From: Candida dubliniensis CD36 | Taxonomy: Eukaryota > Ascomycota > Pichiomycetes > Serinales > Debaryomycetaceae | DNA: 64,000 bases | Assembly: GCF_000026945.1 (NCBI RefSeq) | Contig: NC_012862.1 | Location: 1,108,501-1,172,500, forward strand | Reading direction: 5' to 3' | Shown: in pieces, positions 12,404 through 21,217 of the stretch | Position numbering within the stretch: position 1 is the stretch's first letter | Layout: every line of letters begins with the position of its first letter | The notes under the pieces: generated by a model | Database searches by the model: none | Seen by the model: only the letters and a program-made list of their open reading frames with translations | What the model was told of the DNA's origin: nothing | Program-made: the position numbers and the translations under genes

Positions 12404-13639
12404 ATGCCAAACCAAAATTCAACAGTGCCAGCTCAGGGTCTGGACAAAACCCACACGGCGATCCCATCTTCACTTCTTACCGCCCTTTCAAAACAACAGG
12501 ATAAGCTTTATATATTGCACTTGGAGAAAGACTTGATAAAGTTCATCAAGAATTCTGTGTTGGGGAATATAAAACAACCTGAGTATATTATTCAAGCCCA
12601 ATATTTGAAGAATAGTTATTACAGATTATTGAGTCATCAATTATGTCAATATTACAATTTACAGCATTGGAACAACACTTTTAATGAAATAATCGTCACA
12701 CCCATCCCAGATTTTGATTATCAACAGTTTATCAAGGCAATCGAAAGTTCAGATAACAATCAAGGAGATTTTATCAAAATCGCCAGTGTCGCCCATAAAT
12801 ATAAATCGGAAAATGCAACCACCAGTGCAACCACCAACGCTGATGCCCAAGAACAACTAAATAAATCAGCCCCAATAAAGAAACTAATGGTTAGAAAGAT
12901 TATCAATAAACCACCTATGAGTGATCCAGCATCAGGACAAACACCAGGTACACCTGAAAGTGAGGTCAGTGATCTAACGAAAGAACTAGATGAAAGTAAA
13001 TTGATACTGGAAGACACGGGTCTGAGCACACCGATTTCTGAATCTTCAGAGAACACTACTAATAATATCGAGTCTCAAAGGGCGTCGAAAGAAGCACTAT
13101 ACATGAAACTAAGGGAAGAGATATTTGAAAATAATAACGAAGAAGAGGAGGAGGAAGAAGAAGAAGAAGAGGACGATGATGATGATGACAATGAATATGG
13201 TACAATCGATCCTCAAGAAAATAACAATCGAGGTTATAAAACTCATAACAATTTCAATAAGGGACGAAATCATGGTAATTACAGTGGCTACAAGACCACT
13301 CCATATCAACAACAACAACTACAACCTCACCCACCTATGTATAACACTATACCGATACCGGTTCCTTATCAATTTAATCCAAATTCACAGGGGCCACCAA
13401 TTCCAGGGATGGTTTACAGTCCTTACTATCAACCAATGATGTATGGGTATCCACCAAACTATACTGGAGCCAACAACAATAATGTTGTTCCAACTCCTAA
13501 ATACGACAAGGAAACTGAGAGAAGAATATTGAATAATCCTTATATCATATTACCGGATGACACTAAGAATGGTAAAAGTAACAACTATAGTAACAAACAT
13601 ACTAAACATAAGAAGCAATTTGCCAATACTAATACATGA
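12404..13639 (+). CDS. RBS1: R3H and SUZ domain RNA-binding protein, Rbs1-like
   Basis: A 411-residue protein. Residues ~35-95 form an R3H domain with the R-x3-H signature in YYRLLSHQLCQYYNL. A SUZ-like segment follows near residue 225 (SQRASKEALYMKLREEIF). Then come an acidic stretch of Glu then Asp and a C-terminal half rich in Asn, Gln, Pro and Tyr, ending in a Lys/His-rich tail. The layout matches S. cerevisiae Rbs1, an R3H protein linked to RNA polymerase III assembly and mRNA binding. The domains are seen; the orthology is inferred. The low-complexity C-terminus suggests a capacity for RNP granules. Confidence 0.75.
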   Translation: MPNQNSTVPAQGLDKTHTAIPSSLLTALSKQQDKLYILHLEKDLIKFIKNSVLGNIKQPEYIIQAQYLKNSYYRLLSHQLCQYYNLQHWNNTFNEIIVTPIPDFDYQQFIKAIESSDNNQGDFIKIASVAHKYKSENATTSATTNADAQEQLNKSAPIKKLMVRKIINKPPMSDPASGQTPGTPESEVSDLTKELDESKLILEDTGLSTPISESSENTTNNIESQRASKEALYMKLREEIFENNNEEEEEEEEEEEDDDDDDNEYGTIDPQENNNRGYKTHNNFNKGRNHGNYSGYKTTPYQQQQLQPHPPMYNTIPIPVPYQFNPNSQGPPIPGMVYSPYYQPMMYGYPPNYTGANNNNVVPTPKYDKETERRILNNPYIILPDDTKNGKSNNYSNKHTKHKKQFANTNT

Positions 13640-14294
13640 GTGAATAAAGTTGATTTTCTTCTTTCTTGTTATTATAGATAAGTAGGCTTTGTAGTAAAAA
13701 CCAAAAACCAATAATAAAATTTGAAAGATAATTTCGTGCATTGTTGTTGAACAGGGATTTCATCATTCCTTCAGGTTAAACAAAGGACCTTATAAGCTCG
13801 TCAAGAGGGAATTCAAAAATAATTCTTAGTGAAGAATAACAATAACACAAAATAATCAAACAATAAATCAACGAATAATGGGAAATCATTATTGACACCT
13901 CTTGTTGGAATTTAATAATTTGTATACACACACAGACACAGACATGACATGCAGAACATATAGTTGAGATTTTGATCAGTCTCTGTAACTCTGTGTTTCT
14001 CTTACTCTTACTGTTGCTGTTGTTATTGTCTGGGTCGATTTAGTCTTTTTCTCTCTCTGGTTCTCACACTTTCGAGGAAGAAAAAAAAAAGCTTACAATT
14101 CAAAACTAAAATTGTTACTTGTCCTTTTATCGTGTTGAGATTTTACATCCATTTCTAAAATATATCCTCCTCCTTGTTTTCTTTTTCTTTTTTTTTTTTT
14201 TTTTTTTTTCAAACAAACTTCTTTACAACCATATTTTTACTTTATTATTTTTCTATATTTCTTGTTTTAATATTGCTAAATTGAAAAAGAAAAG
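13640..14294. promoter_or_regulatory. RBS1 3' end and RDI1 promoter
   Basis: No gene seen. There is a CA-rich patch at 13926-13945, CT-rich sequence around 13980-14060 and a long T-tract (about 14190-14209) some 90 bp before the RDI1 ATG. Confidence 0.55.
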
Positions 14295-14906
14295 ATGTCT
14301 AAGCCTAACATTGATGACGATTTAGTTCCTGAAAAAGTAGAAGGATACACTGTTGGGGAGAAGAAAACAATTGATGAATACAAAAACTTAGATGCTGAAG
14401 ATGAAAGTTTAGCTAAATGGAAAGCATCATTAGGATTAACTGCTGATACCAAACCATATCCAGTTAAACCAGGCGACAATAGAAAAGTTGTTGTTACTGA
14501 GTTGGCCTTGGAATTTCCTGAACAACCAGATTTACAACCAATTAGAATCAATTTAGAAGATAGTGATGGGAACACTATTGTTGATAAAGAAATAAAATTC
14601 AATATTAAAGAAAAATCAATTTATCAATTAGTTGTTAAATTTAGAGTTCAACATGAAATTATTACTGGGTTGAAATATTTACATCTGGTCAAACGTGGTG
14701 GCATAAGAGTTGAAAAAGTTGAAGAACCATTAGGATCTTATGCTCCAAACACTATTGATAAACCATTTTATGAAAGAAAATTTGCTGAAGTTGAAGCACC
14801 AAGTGGTATGATTGCAAGAGGTACCTACAGTGCAATCAGTAAATTCATTGATGATGATGATAATGTGCATTTAACAGTTCCTTGGAGTTTTTCCATTACT
14901 AAATAG
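14295..14906 (+). CDS. RDI1: Rho GDP-dissociation inhibitor Rdi1
   Basis: A 203-residue RhoGDI of typical length. The N-terminal arm (about 1-60, with YKNLDAEDESLAKWKASLGL cited as DAEDESLAKWKASLG) inhibits nucleotide release. The C-terminal immunoglobulin-like fold (about 65-203, ending YSAISKFIDDDDNVHLTVPW, cited as DDDNVHLTVPWSFSITK) takes up the prenyl group. It extracts Rho and Cdc42 GTPases from membranes and so shapes polar growth. No CTG codon was noticed and codon bias is moderate to high. It converges on SRS2. Confidence 0.96.
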   Translation: MSKPNIDDDLVPEKVEGYTVGEKKTIDEYKNLDAEDESLAKWKASLGLTADTKPYPVKPGDNRKVVVTELALEFPEQPDLQPIRINLEDSDGNTIVDKEIKFNIKEKSIYQLVVKFRVQHEIITGLKYLHLVKRGGIRVEKVEEPLGSYAPNTIDKPFYERKFAEVEAPSGMIARGTYSAISKFIDDDDNVHLTVPWSFSITK

Positions 14907-15310
14907 ATCACAATATTAATTTGAATGAAGTAGATGAAAGAAGGTTGACTTTGTGCATAATTTAATGAAAATAAGATTTTAATTTTTTTTTTTTTTAATT
15001 ATTTGTGATAATAAAATGAAACATACAAGTGTTTTTGGATTCAGACATGTAGAGACCAAGACATTGAATTGGTATATTAGTAAAAGGTTAGACGTTGTCA
15101 GCCATTAGCATTGAAACGACCGAGAAACAGCCTCTTCTATAAAGGTAAGTAATATTATGAATCTTATAACTTTACATATATCTGCATATATTACTCTCTG
15201 TATCTAATTCTAATTACTTTAAAAACTAGGTTGATATGCTTGAAATAAGGCCAGGTCGATCAATATAAACCTATTCAATACAACATTTTGGTTGTTTGCA
15301 ACTACCGCTT
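14907..15310. other. Convergent intergenic region RDI1 / SRS2
   Basis: 404 bp between two stop codons, with a T-run at 14982-14995. On the + strand an AGGTAAGT at 15143-15150 and an AACTAG near 15226-15231 resemble splice sites, but the branch sequence is not the usual TACTAAC and no frame crosses them. Confidence 0.5.
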
Positions 15311-17890
15311 CTACATTATCTTCTTGGGTTTTTTTAGACGTCTCTCAGGAATATAAGGAGGAGCACGCTTGACATTTTTAGAATTTGAGATAATGGGACC
15401 AACGTTGTTATTCTTATTGTGAGTACTATTCTTAATTGATTGTACATTCAGGAAATCATTCATTAAAGATTGCGCACTCAGAAACCCAAAATTATTCATA
15501 CTTTTAGCTGGTTTATCTTCTGTACCAACTGAAAAAACCATTGGTTCTCCACTGGCAAACCGCCTGAAACTCTTTTTGTAGGTTTCATAAAACTGAGTCC
15601 AATCGAGATTTTCAGTTGGAAAGGGTTTACTCAATAGTTCATACAAAGCTCGCAAGTTTTTCTCCTCGGAAAATGCCAATTGAGAATGAGCCAAGCTCTT
15701 TTTCAATGGCTCAATAAACCGGGACTCTTGATCCAATGCCTGTCTATAAAATGCTTTCGATTGACTTTCAGTGTAGGATGAAATGTACAACAAAACTTTG
15801 GTTCTAGTGACAGCCACATAAAAACATCTTCTCTCTTCATTCAAATTTTCATCATTATCATTAAAACTATTTCTCATCAGGAAACCAGCTGGTAACAACC
15901 CTTCGCTTAACCCCTGTACGAAAACCACAGGCCATTCAAGCCCCTTGGATCCATGAATCGTACTCAAAGAAATACACAGCTTCTCTTCCTTGGCTTTATC
16001 ATTCCCATTGCTGTCAGATTTATTATTTTCAACTTCATCATTTGTCTCATACAATCCCACTGATTCAATAAATCGAGCAAGGAAATTACGATCATCAACA
16101 GATTCTTCCTCTTCAACATCACCACTACCGTCAATATAATCTGGCAAAATTTCATCTTTAGGTTTAAATTGAACTAATAAATTCCCCACTTCTTCAACGT
16201 TCAACCTTTTACTCAGATCTTCATCATTTTCAAATTCTTGTTTCAATTTTGATTTTTCATAAATCAAATCAAACAATTCTTTTGCGTGGTTGCTTATGTC
16301 TTCGTCTGGACAATTTTTCATCTCATCTAATTTGCTTTTGACTTTTGTCACCATTGAATAATATTCTTCTACACTTTGTAGCTGCTTTATAGTTAATTTT
16401 ATCTTTGGTTCCCCTGACTTTTTGGTCATTGCCAATAAACATTGATGAACTGATTTGCCTTGGTTTGCTTGTTTCTCAATAATTTTCCCTAAACTTTCTA
16501 CCGTTTTTGGACCTAATCCTCTTTTGGGGTAATTCAAAGTTCTTATAACGGCAGCTTGTTCATTCTCATCAGAACATACTTTCAAATAATCCATTATTGC
16601 TATAACTTCTTGTCTATCCCAAAAGGCCCTCCCACGGATCATTTTATATGGAAGTCCTTTCTTAACCAATTCATCTTCTAAAGCTCTACTTTGATATGCA
16701 GCACGATATAATACAGCAATGTCTTTCCCCTGTACTGCTGAGTTTGGTAACGATAACAAATGGGAAATTTGATACACAATCCATTTAGCTTCTTCCTGTG
16801 CTGATTTTAAACAAGAATAAACTGGTTTAATAGAAAAATCCAATTGGGATTTCAACAATTTGGGCGTTCTACCCTTTTGTTGGTTCATAAGTGTTTCAGA
16901 TATGTTTAAAATACCAGATGTTGATCGATAATTTTCATTTAAAGATATTTTATGTAAACTTAATTTCATGCTTTTATAATGATTTGACATTTTCTCAAAA
17001 TTAATTGATTGAGCATCTCTAAAGGCATAAATACCTTGATCAGGGTCTCCAACTATAGTAACGTTATTTTGATACTTTGGATCGCCATTAATGTTTCCCT
17101 TGGCGAAATGATACATCAATTGTAATTGGATTTCATTAGTATCTTGAAATTCATCGACTAAAACATGTTTGATATAATTCAACACCGGGAAATTCTTGAC
17201 TAATTTATGACATTCAAGTAAACAATCATCAAAATCCAATTTTTTGAGATCAGCCAATGATGCTTGATATTTGTTATATAAAAACGCAAGGGCTAGATTT
17301 CTTTTGGTATTTACAGAATACAGGTCATGAGAAATACCATTTGATTTTAAACTAGAAATTTTTTTCGAAATAACTGCTAAATCAAGACCATAATAATTTT
17401 CATTAGCTTTATGAGAACGAAGTTTTTGTAATGCCACTTCACTGAAACTATTCAATGTCACAACTTCTTCACCCGATAAATTGGTCAATACAGTTTTCAA
17501 TATTTGTGATTTATCTCTTTCGTCAGCAATGGTATAATCTTCCAAATCTATTAATTTCCCATATTTTCTAATTATTCGATAACATATACTATGGAATGTA
17601 CCAATAATCAATTTATCAATGTTTACATCGGTGCCTTCTACTAATTTGGTTAATCTTTCTATCATTTCATTAGCTGCTCTTTTAGTAAATGTAGTAACAA
17701 TCAAATTATCTGGTCGAATATTTTCTGCTATTAACAAATAAGCAACTCGAGATATCAAAACTTTGGTTTTACCAGTACCAGGCCCTGCAATGATTTGCAA
17801 TCTCCCATTAAATGGAGCAGTAACGGCTTTTCTTTGATTTGCATTTAAAGATTCAAGAATTTTGCCCAAGACTTGATTACTCATCAGCAT
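15311..17890 (-). CDS. SRS2: UvrD/Rep-family DNA helicase Srs2
   Basis: An 859-residue superfamily 1A 3'-5' helicase. Motifs in order: LNANQRKAV (Q motif, ~15-23), AGPGTGKTK (Walker A, ~35-43), TTFTKRAANEM (Ia), VDEFQDTNEIQL (II), VGDPDQGIYAFRDA (III), NENYRST (IV), STIHGSKGLEWPVVF (V) and VAVTRTK (VI). It resembles Srs2, which strips Rad51 from single-stranded DNA, far more than the mitochondrial helicase Hmi1. It is some 300 residues shorter than S. cerevisiae Srs2 and ends soon after PPYIPERRLKKPKK. It therefore seems to lack the long tail carrying the PCNA and SUMO contacts. Codons 1-3 are ATG CTG ATG, so residue 2 would be serine, and the start could also be the second ATG at 17884. Divergent from MTC6. 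Confidence 0.9.
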   Translation of the reverse strand: MLMSNQVLGKILESLNANQRKAVTAPFNGRLQIIAGPGTGKTKVLISRVAYLLIAENIRPDNLIVTTFTKRAANEMIERLTKLVEGTDVNIDKLIIGTFHSICYRIIRKYGKLIDLEDYTIADERDKSQILKTVLTNLSGEEVVTLNSFSEVALQKLRSHKANENYYGLDLAVISKKISSLKSNGISHDLYSVNTKRNLALAFLYNKYQASLADLKKLDFDDCLLECHKLVKNFPVLNYIKHVLVDEFQDTNEIQLQLMYHFAKGNINGDPKYQNNVTIVGDPDQGIYAFRDAQSINFEKMSNHYKSMKLSLHKISLNENYRSTSGILNISETLMNQQKGRTPKLLKSQLDFSIKPVYSCLKSAQEEAKWIVYQISHLLSLPNSAVQGKDIAVLYRAAYQSRALEDELVKKGLPYKMIRGRAFWDRQEVIAIMDYLKVCSDENEQAAVIRTLNYPKRGLGPKTVESLGKIIEKQANQGKSVHQCLLAMTKKSGEPKIKLTIKQLQSVEEYYSMVTKVKSKLDEMKNCPDEDISNHAKELFDLIYEKSKLKQEFENDEDLSKRLNVEEVGNLLVQFKPKDEILPDYIDGSGDVEEEESVDDRNFLARFIESVGLYETNDEVENNKSDSNGNDKAKEEKLCISLSTIHGSKGLEWPVVFVQGLSEGLLPAGFLMRNSFNDNDENLNEERRCFYVAVTRTKVLLYISSYTESQSKAFYRQALDQESRFIEPLKKSLAHSQLAFSEEKNLRALYELLSKPFPTENLDWTQFYETYKKSFRRFASGEPMVFSVGTEDKPAKSMNNFGFLSAQSLMNDFLNVQSIKNSTHNKNNNVGPIISNSKNVKRAPPYIPERRLKKPKKIM

Positions 17891-18144
17891 GGTGGATAAT
17901 ATGGATATTGAATTGAGTCAATTAAACTAACGCCGAAAGAAAGAAGGTTTATATGGTTAATGTATAAACATAAAAAAAAAAAAAACATATCACACAGAAA
18001 CACACACAAACAACAAGCAACTAACCAGACGTGATTTTTTCTTGCATACAAAGATAGAACACACACACAACATACACCAGAAGTCCTCAACTCCTTGCCA
18101 TCTAAATACAAAGTTATATCCCAATATCAAATGAAAGAAATACC
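17891..18144. promoter_or_regulatory. Divergent promoter region SRS2 / MTC6
   Basis: A 254-bp shared promoter with an A-run at 17973-17985 and ACACA-rich sequence near 17995-18010 and 18058-18072. Confidence 0.5.
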
Positions 18145-19992
18145 ATGATAGGTTTATTGTTTGTTTTTAGTGTATTATTGTCATTTTCTGTTGGGTATAT
18201 TTTTCCATTTTCAACGTCAAACGGACCTACGGTGAATGACACTTTACAACATGCCATCCGATCGCAACGTGATGTATCTAAACCGATTCCAATAGATCGA
18301 GTTGAGTTTTCCGGAGTTTCTTTGAGTTCATTTTTTGAGTCTGAAGGATACAGTAGTGATTCATTATCCAATTTATATGGTTTGCTAAAAGAAAACATCG
18401 CTGGAGTGATGATTGATTTATATTGGAATGAATTCACTTCAAAATGGCAACTATGTCCAGCTCCATTCCCCAACAATATAACATACACTAGTAGTAATCG
18501 AGTTGTTGATGTGCTGTGGAACAATAGAACATATAAATGTGATCCTAATCTTTCAACTGATGACATCATGTCAATTCTTAATAATTTCATTCGTGATACC
18601 AATACTGATGTCGAAGCCAATTTCATGCATGTCATGTATAATTTAAAGTCGATTCATTATAAAAAATCAAATCAAACGATTAATTTGGAAAACGCATATA
18701 AGGAAAAGAATTCAAATTTCAATGTTGGAATGGACACTTTAAATGATACTGTGAGCTTATTAAGTTCATATATTTTCACCCCTTTACTCTTAGAACAGTA
18801 TCAAAGCTCGTCAAGTAAAAATGCCAATTCAAGTTCAAGTATTCGTTACATTGATAGTCTTAATGAAACACAAGCTATACAAAAGTTCTATAATCAATCG
18901 ACGATACTTATGCCTTCTTTACAAACCACTTTATTAACACAATACAAGAGATTAATGGTTCATGTCATATCCAATGATATGGCAGAATCTAGTCGATCTT
19001 ATCAAATCAGTTTTAGTGATAAAGAAACGATATTTTTCAATAACGTATTTCCAGCTATGATTGGCCACACAAATAATGCTCTGGCAGATGACTTTTGCTA
19101 TGAGTTAACTCATGCATACAATGGGACGGATGTAAATATTATGGAATTCAATAGAGTACTGTTGAATTCAACCCTAAGACTTATTATCGACAATGATAAA
19201 ACTCCGTTCACAACAGATAGTTTATCAAAATACGTGAGATGTGGATATTGTCCTGTATTCAACAGCACCCAGTACTCATCACAGAAAGTAACGGAAGGTA
19301 ATAGTCTGATTATCAGTCAAGAATTTACATCTAATCTTTTTTGGTCGTGGGCACCAGGACAACCTTCTGGTCCCGATAACTGTACAAATTGCACACGCCC
19401 TGTAACCAACTACACCTCCAAGTATAGTGAAGCCAGTAATGGTGGCAGTGATGAAGAAGAGCATAGCAATAATATTGCATATAAATGTGTTGCATTGACA
19501 GAAAATGGTTGGGAAGTTTCTAATTGTTATGAAAAATATTTATTTGCATGTCAGAATAAATTGTCAAGAAATGAATGGAAATTAGATAATTACACCAAGA
19601 GAAATTATTTTGATCTTGATGATGATGATTGTCCTGAAGGATATTTTTTCAGCTTACCTCGACTGAATATTGAGATGCTTTCATTAATGACGACTGTTAA
19701 ACAAGAAAATGTGAGTTATCCAATTTGGATTGATTTGAATGATATTACTGTGGAAAATTGTTTTGTTTCTGGTGGACCTTACGCTCAATGTCCTTACCAA
19801 GAAACTGTAACTACTGATAAATTTGTCCGTATGATTGCTCCTAGTTTTGTTGTGGCAATGGTGGTTTTAGTTTTAATATTTCTTGAAAAAGTGTTTCGTA
19901 AAACACCAATCCAAACTAATAGGAAACGATATTGGAAAAAGGCAATACAAGAATATTATGCTAAGAATGATTATGAAGGTGTGCCGTCATAA
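18145..19992 (+). CDS. MTC6: Mtc6-like membrane protein (maintenance of telomere capping 6)
   Basis: A 615-residue type I membrane protein. It has a signal peptide (MIGLLFVFSVLLSFSVGYIF), a large lumenal or extracellular part with many N-glycosylation sequons (for example NNITY, WNNRTY, NCTNCTRP, NYTSKY) and several cysteine pairs. One membrane segment (about 566-581, VVAMVVLVLIF) is followed by a short basic tail. FWSWAPGQPSGPDNCTNCTRP (cited as FWSWAPGQP) and CVALTENGWEVSNCYEKYLFAC (cited as YLFACQNK) recall a C-type-lectin-like fold and match the Mtc6 family. The biochemical role of Mtc6 is unknown; the name comes from synthetic effects with telomere capping mutants in S. cerevisiae. Confidence 0.85.
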   Translation: MIGLLFVFSVLLSFSVGYIFPFSTSNGPTVNDTLQHAIRSQRDVSKPIPIDRVEFSGVSLSSFFESEGYSSDSLSNLYGLLKENIAGVMIDLYWNEFTSKWQLCPAPFPNNITYTSSNRVVDVLWNNRTYKCDPNLSTDDIMSILNNFIRDTNTDVEANFMHVMYNLKSIHYKKSNQTINLENAYKEKNSNFNVGMDTLNDTVSLLSSYIFTPLLLEQYQSSSSKNANSSSSIRYIDSLNETQAIQKFYNQSTILMPSLQTTLLTQYKRLMVHVISNDMAESSRSYQISFSDKETIFFNNVFPAMIGHTNNALADDFCYELTHAYNGTDVNIMEFNRVLLNSTLRLIIDNDKTPFTTDSLSKYVRCGYCPVFNSTQYSSQKVTEGNSLIISQEFTSNLFWSWAPGQPSGPDNCTNCTRPVTNYTSKYSEASNGGSDEEEHSNNIAYKCVALTENGWEVSNCYEKYLFACQNKLSRNEWKLDNYTKRNYFDLDDDDCPEGYFFSLPRLNIEMLSLMTTVKQENVSYPIWIDLNDITVENCFVSGGPYAQCPYQETVTTDKFVRMIAPSFVVAMVVLVLIFLEKVFRKTPIQTNRKRYWKKAIQEYYAKNDYEGVPS

Positions 19993-20209
19993 ATGTATAT
20001 AGTCTTGTTTTGCAGTAAAAAAGGATTAATTAGAATGATGATAAATTGTAAGAAAGTACACACACATACAAAAATCACGGAGAAGGAGAGAGAGAGACAG
20101 AGAAGCAATGAAAAAAACCAGTGTAAAAAAAAAAAAAACTGATTTCCTGCTAACTCTCCACCACCACCCTCCCCCACTTCAACTTGATTAGAAGGATACT
20201 TATTCAAAA

Positions 20210-21121
20210 ATGAATGATCAGAATTGGAAGAATTTATCAAATGAATTGAGACGTAGAGCTGAACAAGCAAGGTCTTCTTCAAATATGAAATCACCAAAAT
20301 CACCCTTAGGTATTTTTGGAGGAATTGGTGGTTTACTTCTTCTTGGAGGTGCCACTATGTTTATTCAGAATGCTTTATTTAATGTTGATGGTGGTCAAAG
20401 AGCAATATTATATTCAAGACTTGATGGTGTACAATCAAAGATATATCCGGAAGGTACCCATTTTGTTATTCCATGGTTTCAACGACCAATTATTTATGAT
20501 GTTAGGGCCAAACCTAAAGAATTGGCATCATTAACCGGGACTAAAGATTTACAAATGGTTAATATAACTTGTAGAGTTTTATATAAACCGGATATTTGGC
20601 AATTACCGACAATTTATCGAACTTTAGGATTAAAATATGAAGAAAAAGTTTTACCTTCAATTGTTAATGAAGTTTTAAAATCGGTGGTGGCACAATTTAA
20701 TGCATCACAATTAATCACTCAAAGAGAAAAAGTATCACGATTAGTAAGAGAAAATTTAGTTCGTCGTGCCTCAAAATTTAATATTTTATTAGATGATGTT
20801 TCTATTACCTATATGACATTTTCACCAGAATTTAGTCAAGCTGTGGAAGCCAAACAAATTGCTCAACAAGATGCTCAAAGAGCTGCTTTTATTGTTGATA
20901 AGGCCATTCAAGAAAAACAACAATTGGTGGTTAAAGCTCAAGGGGAAGCCAAATCTGCAGAATTGATTGGTGAAGCCATTAAAAAATCTAAAGATTATGT
21001 TGAATTGAAAAGATTGGATACTGCCAGAGAAATTGCCAATATTTTGGCTGCTTCCCCTAATAGAATTATCTTGGATAATGATACATTGTTATTAAATACT
21101 GTCACTGATAATAGAAAATAA
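20210..21121 (+). CDS. PHB2: Prohibitin 2
   Basis: A 303-residue prohibitin, close to the usual ~310. There is an N-terminal region with one membrane anchor (about 35-58, GIGGLLLLGGATMFI), then the PHB/SPFH domain (GGQRAILYSRLDGVQ to about residue 210) and a C-terminal coiled coil rich in Ala, Glu and Lys (QAVEAKQIAQQDAQRAAF). With Phb1 it forms the ring complex of the inner mitochondrial membrane that protects new proteins from the m-AAA protease. The start ATG at 20210 gives MNDQNWKNLSNELRRRA. It follows MTC6 on the same strand after 217 bp and converges on ATG9. Confidence 0.95.
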   Translation: MNDQNWKNLSNELRRRAEQARSSSNMKSPKSPLGIFGGIGGLLLLGGATMFIQNALFNVDGGQRAILYSRLDGVQSKIYPEGTHFVIPWFQRPIIYDVRAKPKELASLTGTKDLQMVNITCRVLYKPDIWQLPTIYRTLGLKYEEKVLPSIVNEVLKSVVAQFNASQLITQREKVSRLVRENLVRRASKFNILLDDVSITYMTFSPEFSQAVEAKQIAQQDAQRAAFIVDKAIQEKQQLVVKAQGEAKSAELIGEAIKKSKDYVELKRLDTAREIANILAASPNRIILDNDTLLLNTVTDNRK

Positions 21122-21179
21122 GATTAACTCTGGCTGTTAAAGTGTATGTGCTTTTGTTTTGTATATAGTGAATAAACCA

Positions 21180-21207
21180 ATATATATATATATATATATA
21201 ATATATG
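21180..21207. repeat. (TA)n run between PHB2 and ATG9 stops
   Basis: A nearly pure TA dinucleotide run in the 96-bp gap of a convergent pair. It could serve as a two-way efficiency element for 3' end formation (TATATA), but this is inference. Confidence 0.7.
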
Positions 21208-21217
21208 GTGATACTAT

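Noticed and set aside
13125..13439. 104-codon Lys/Ile-rich frame inside RBS1
   Set aside because: Frame-shifted reading of the acidic GAA/GAT repeats of the real gene.
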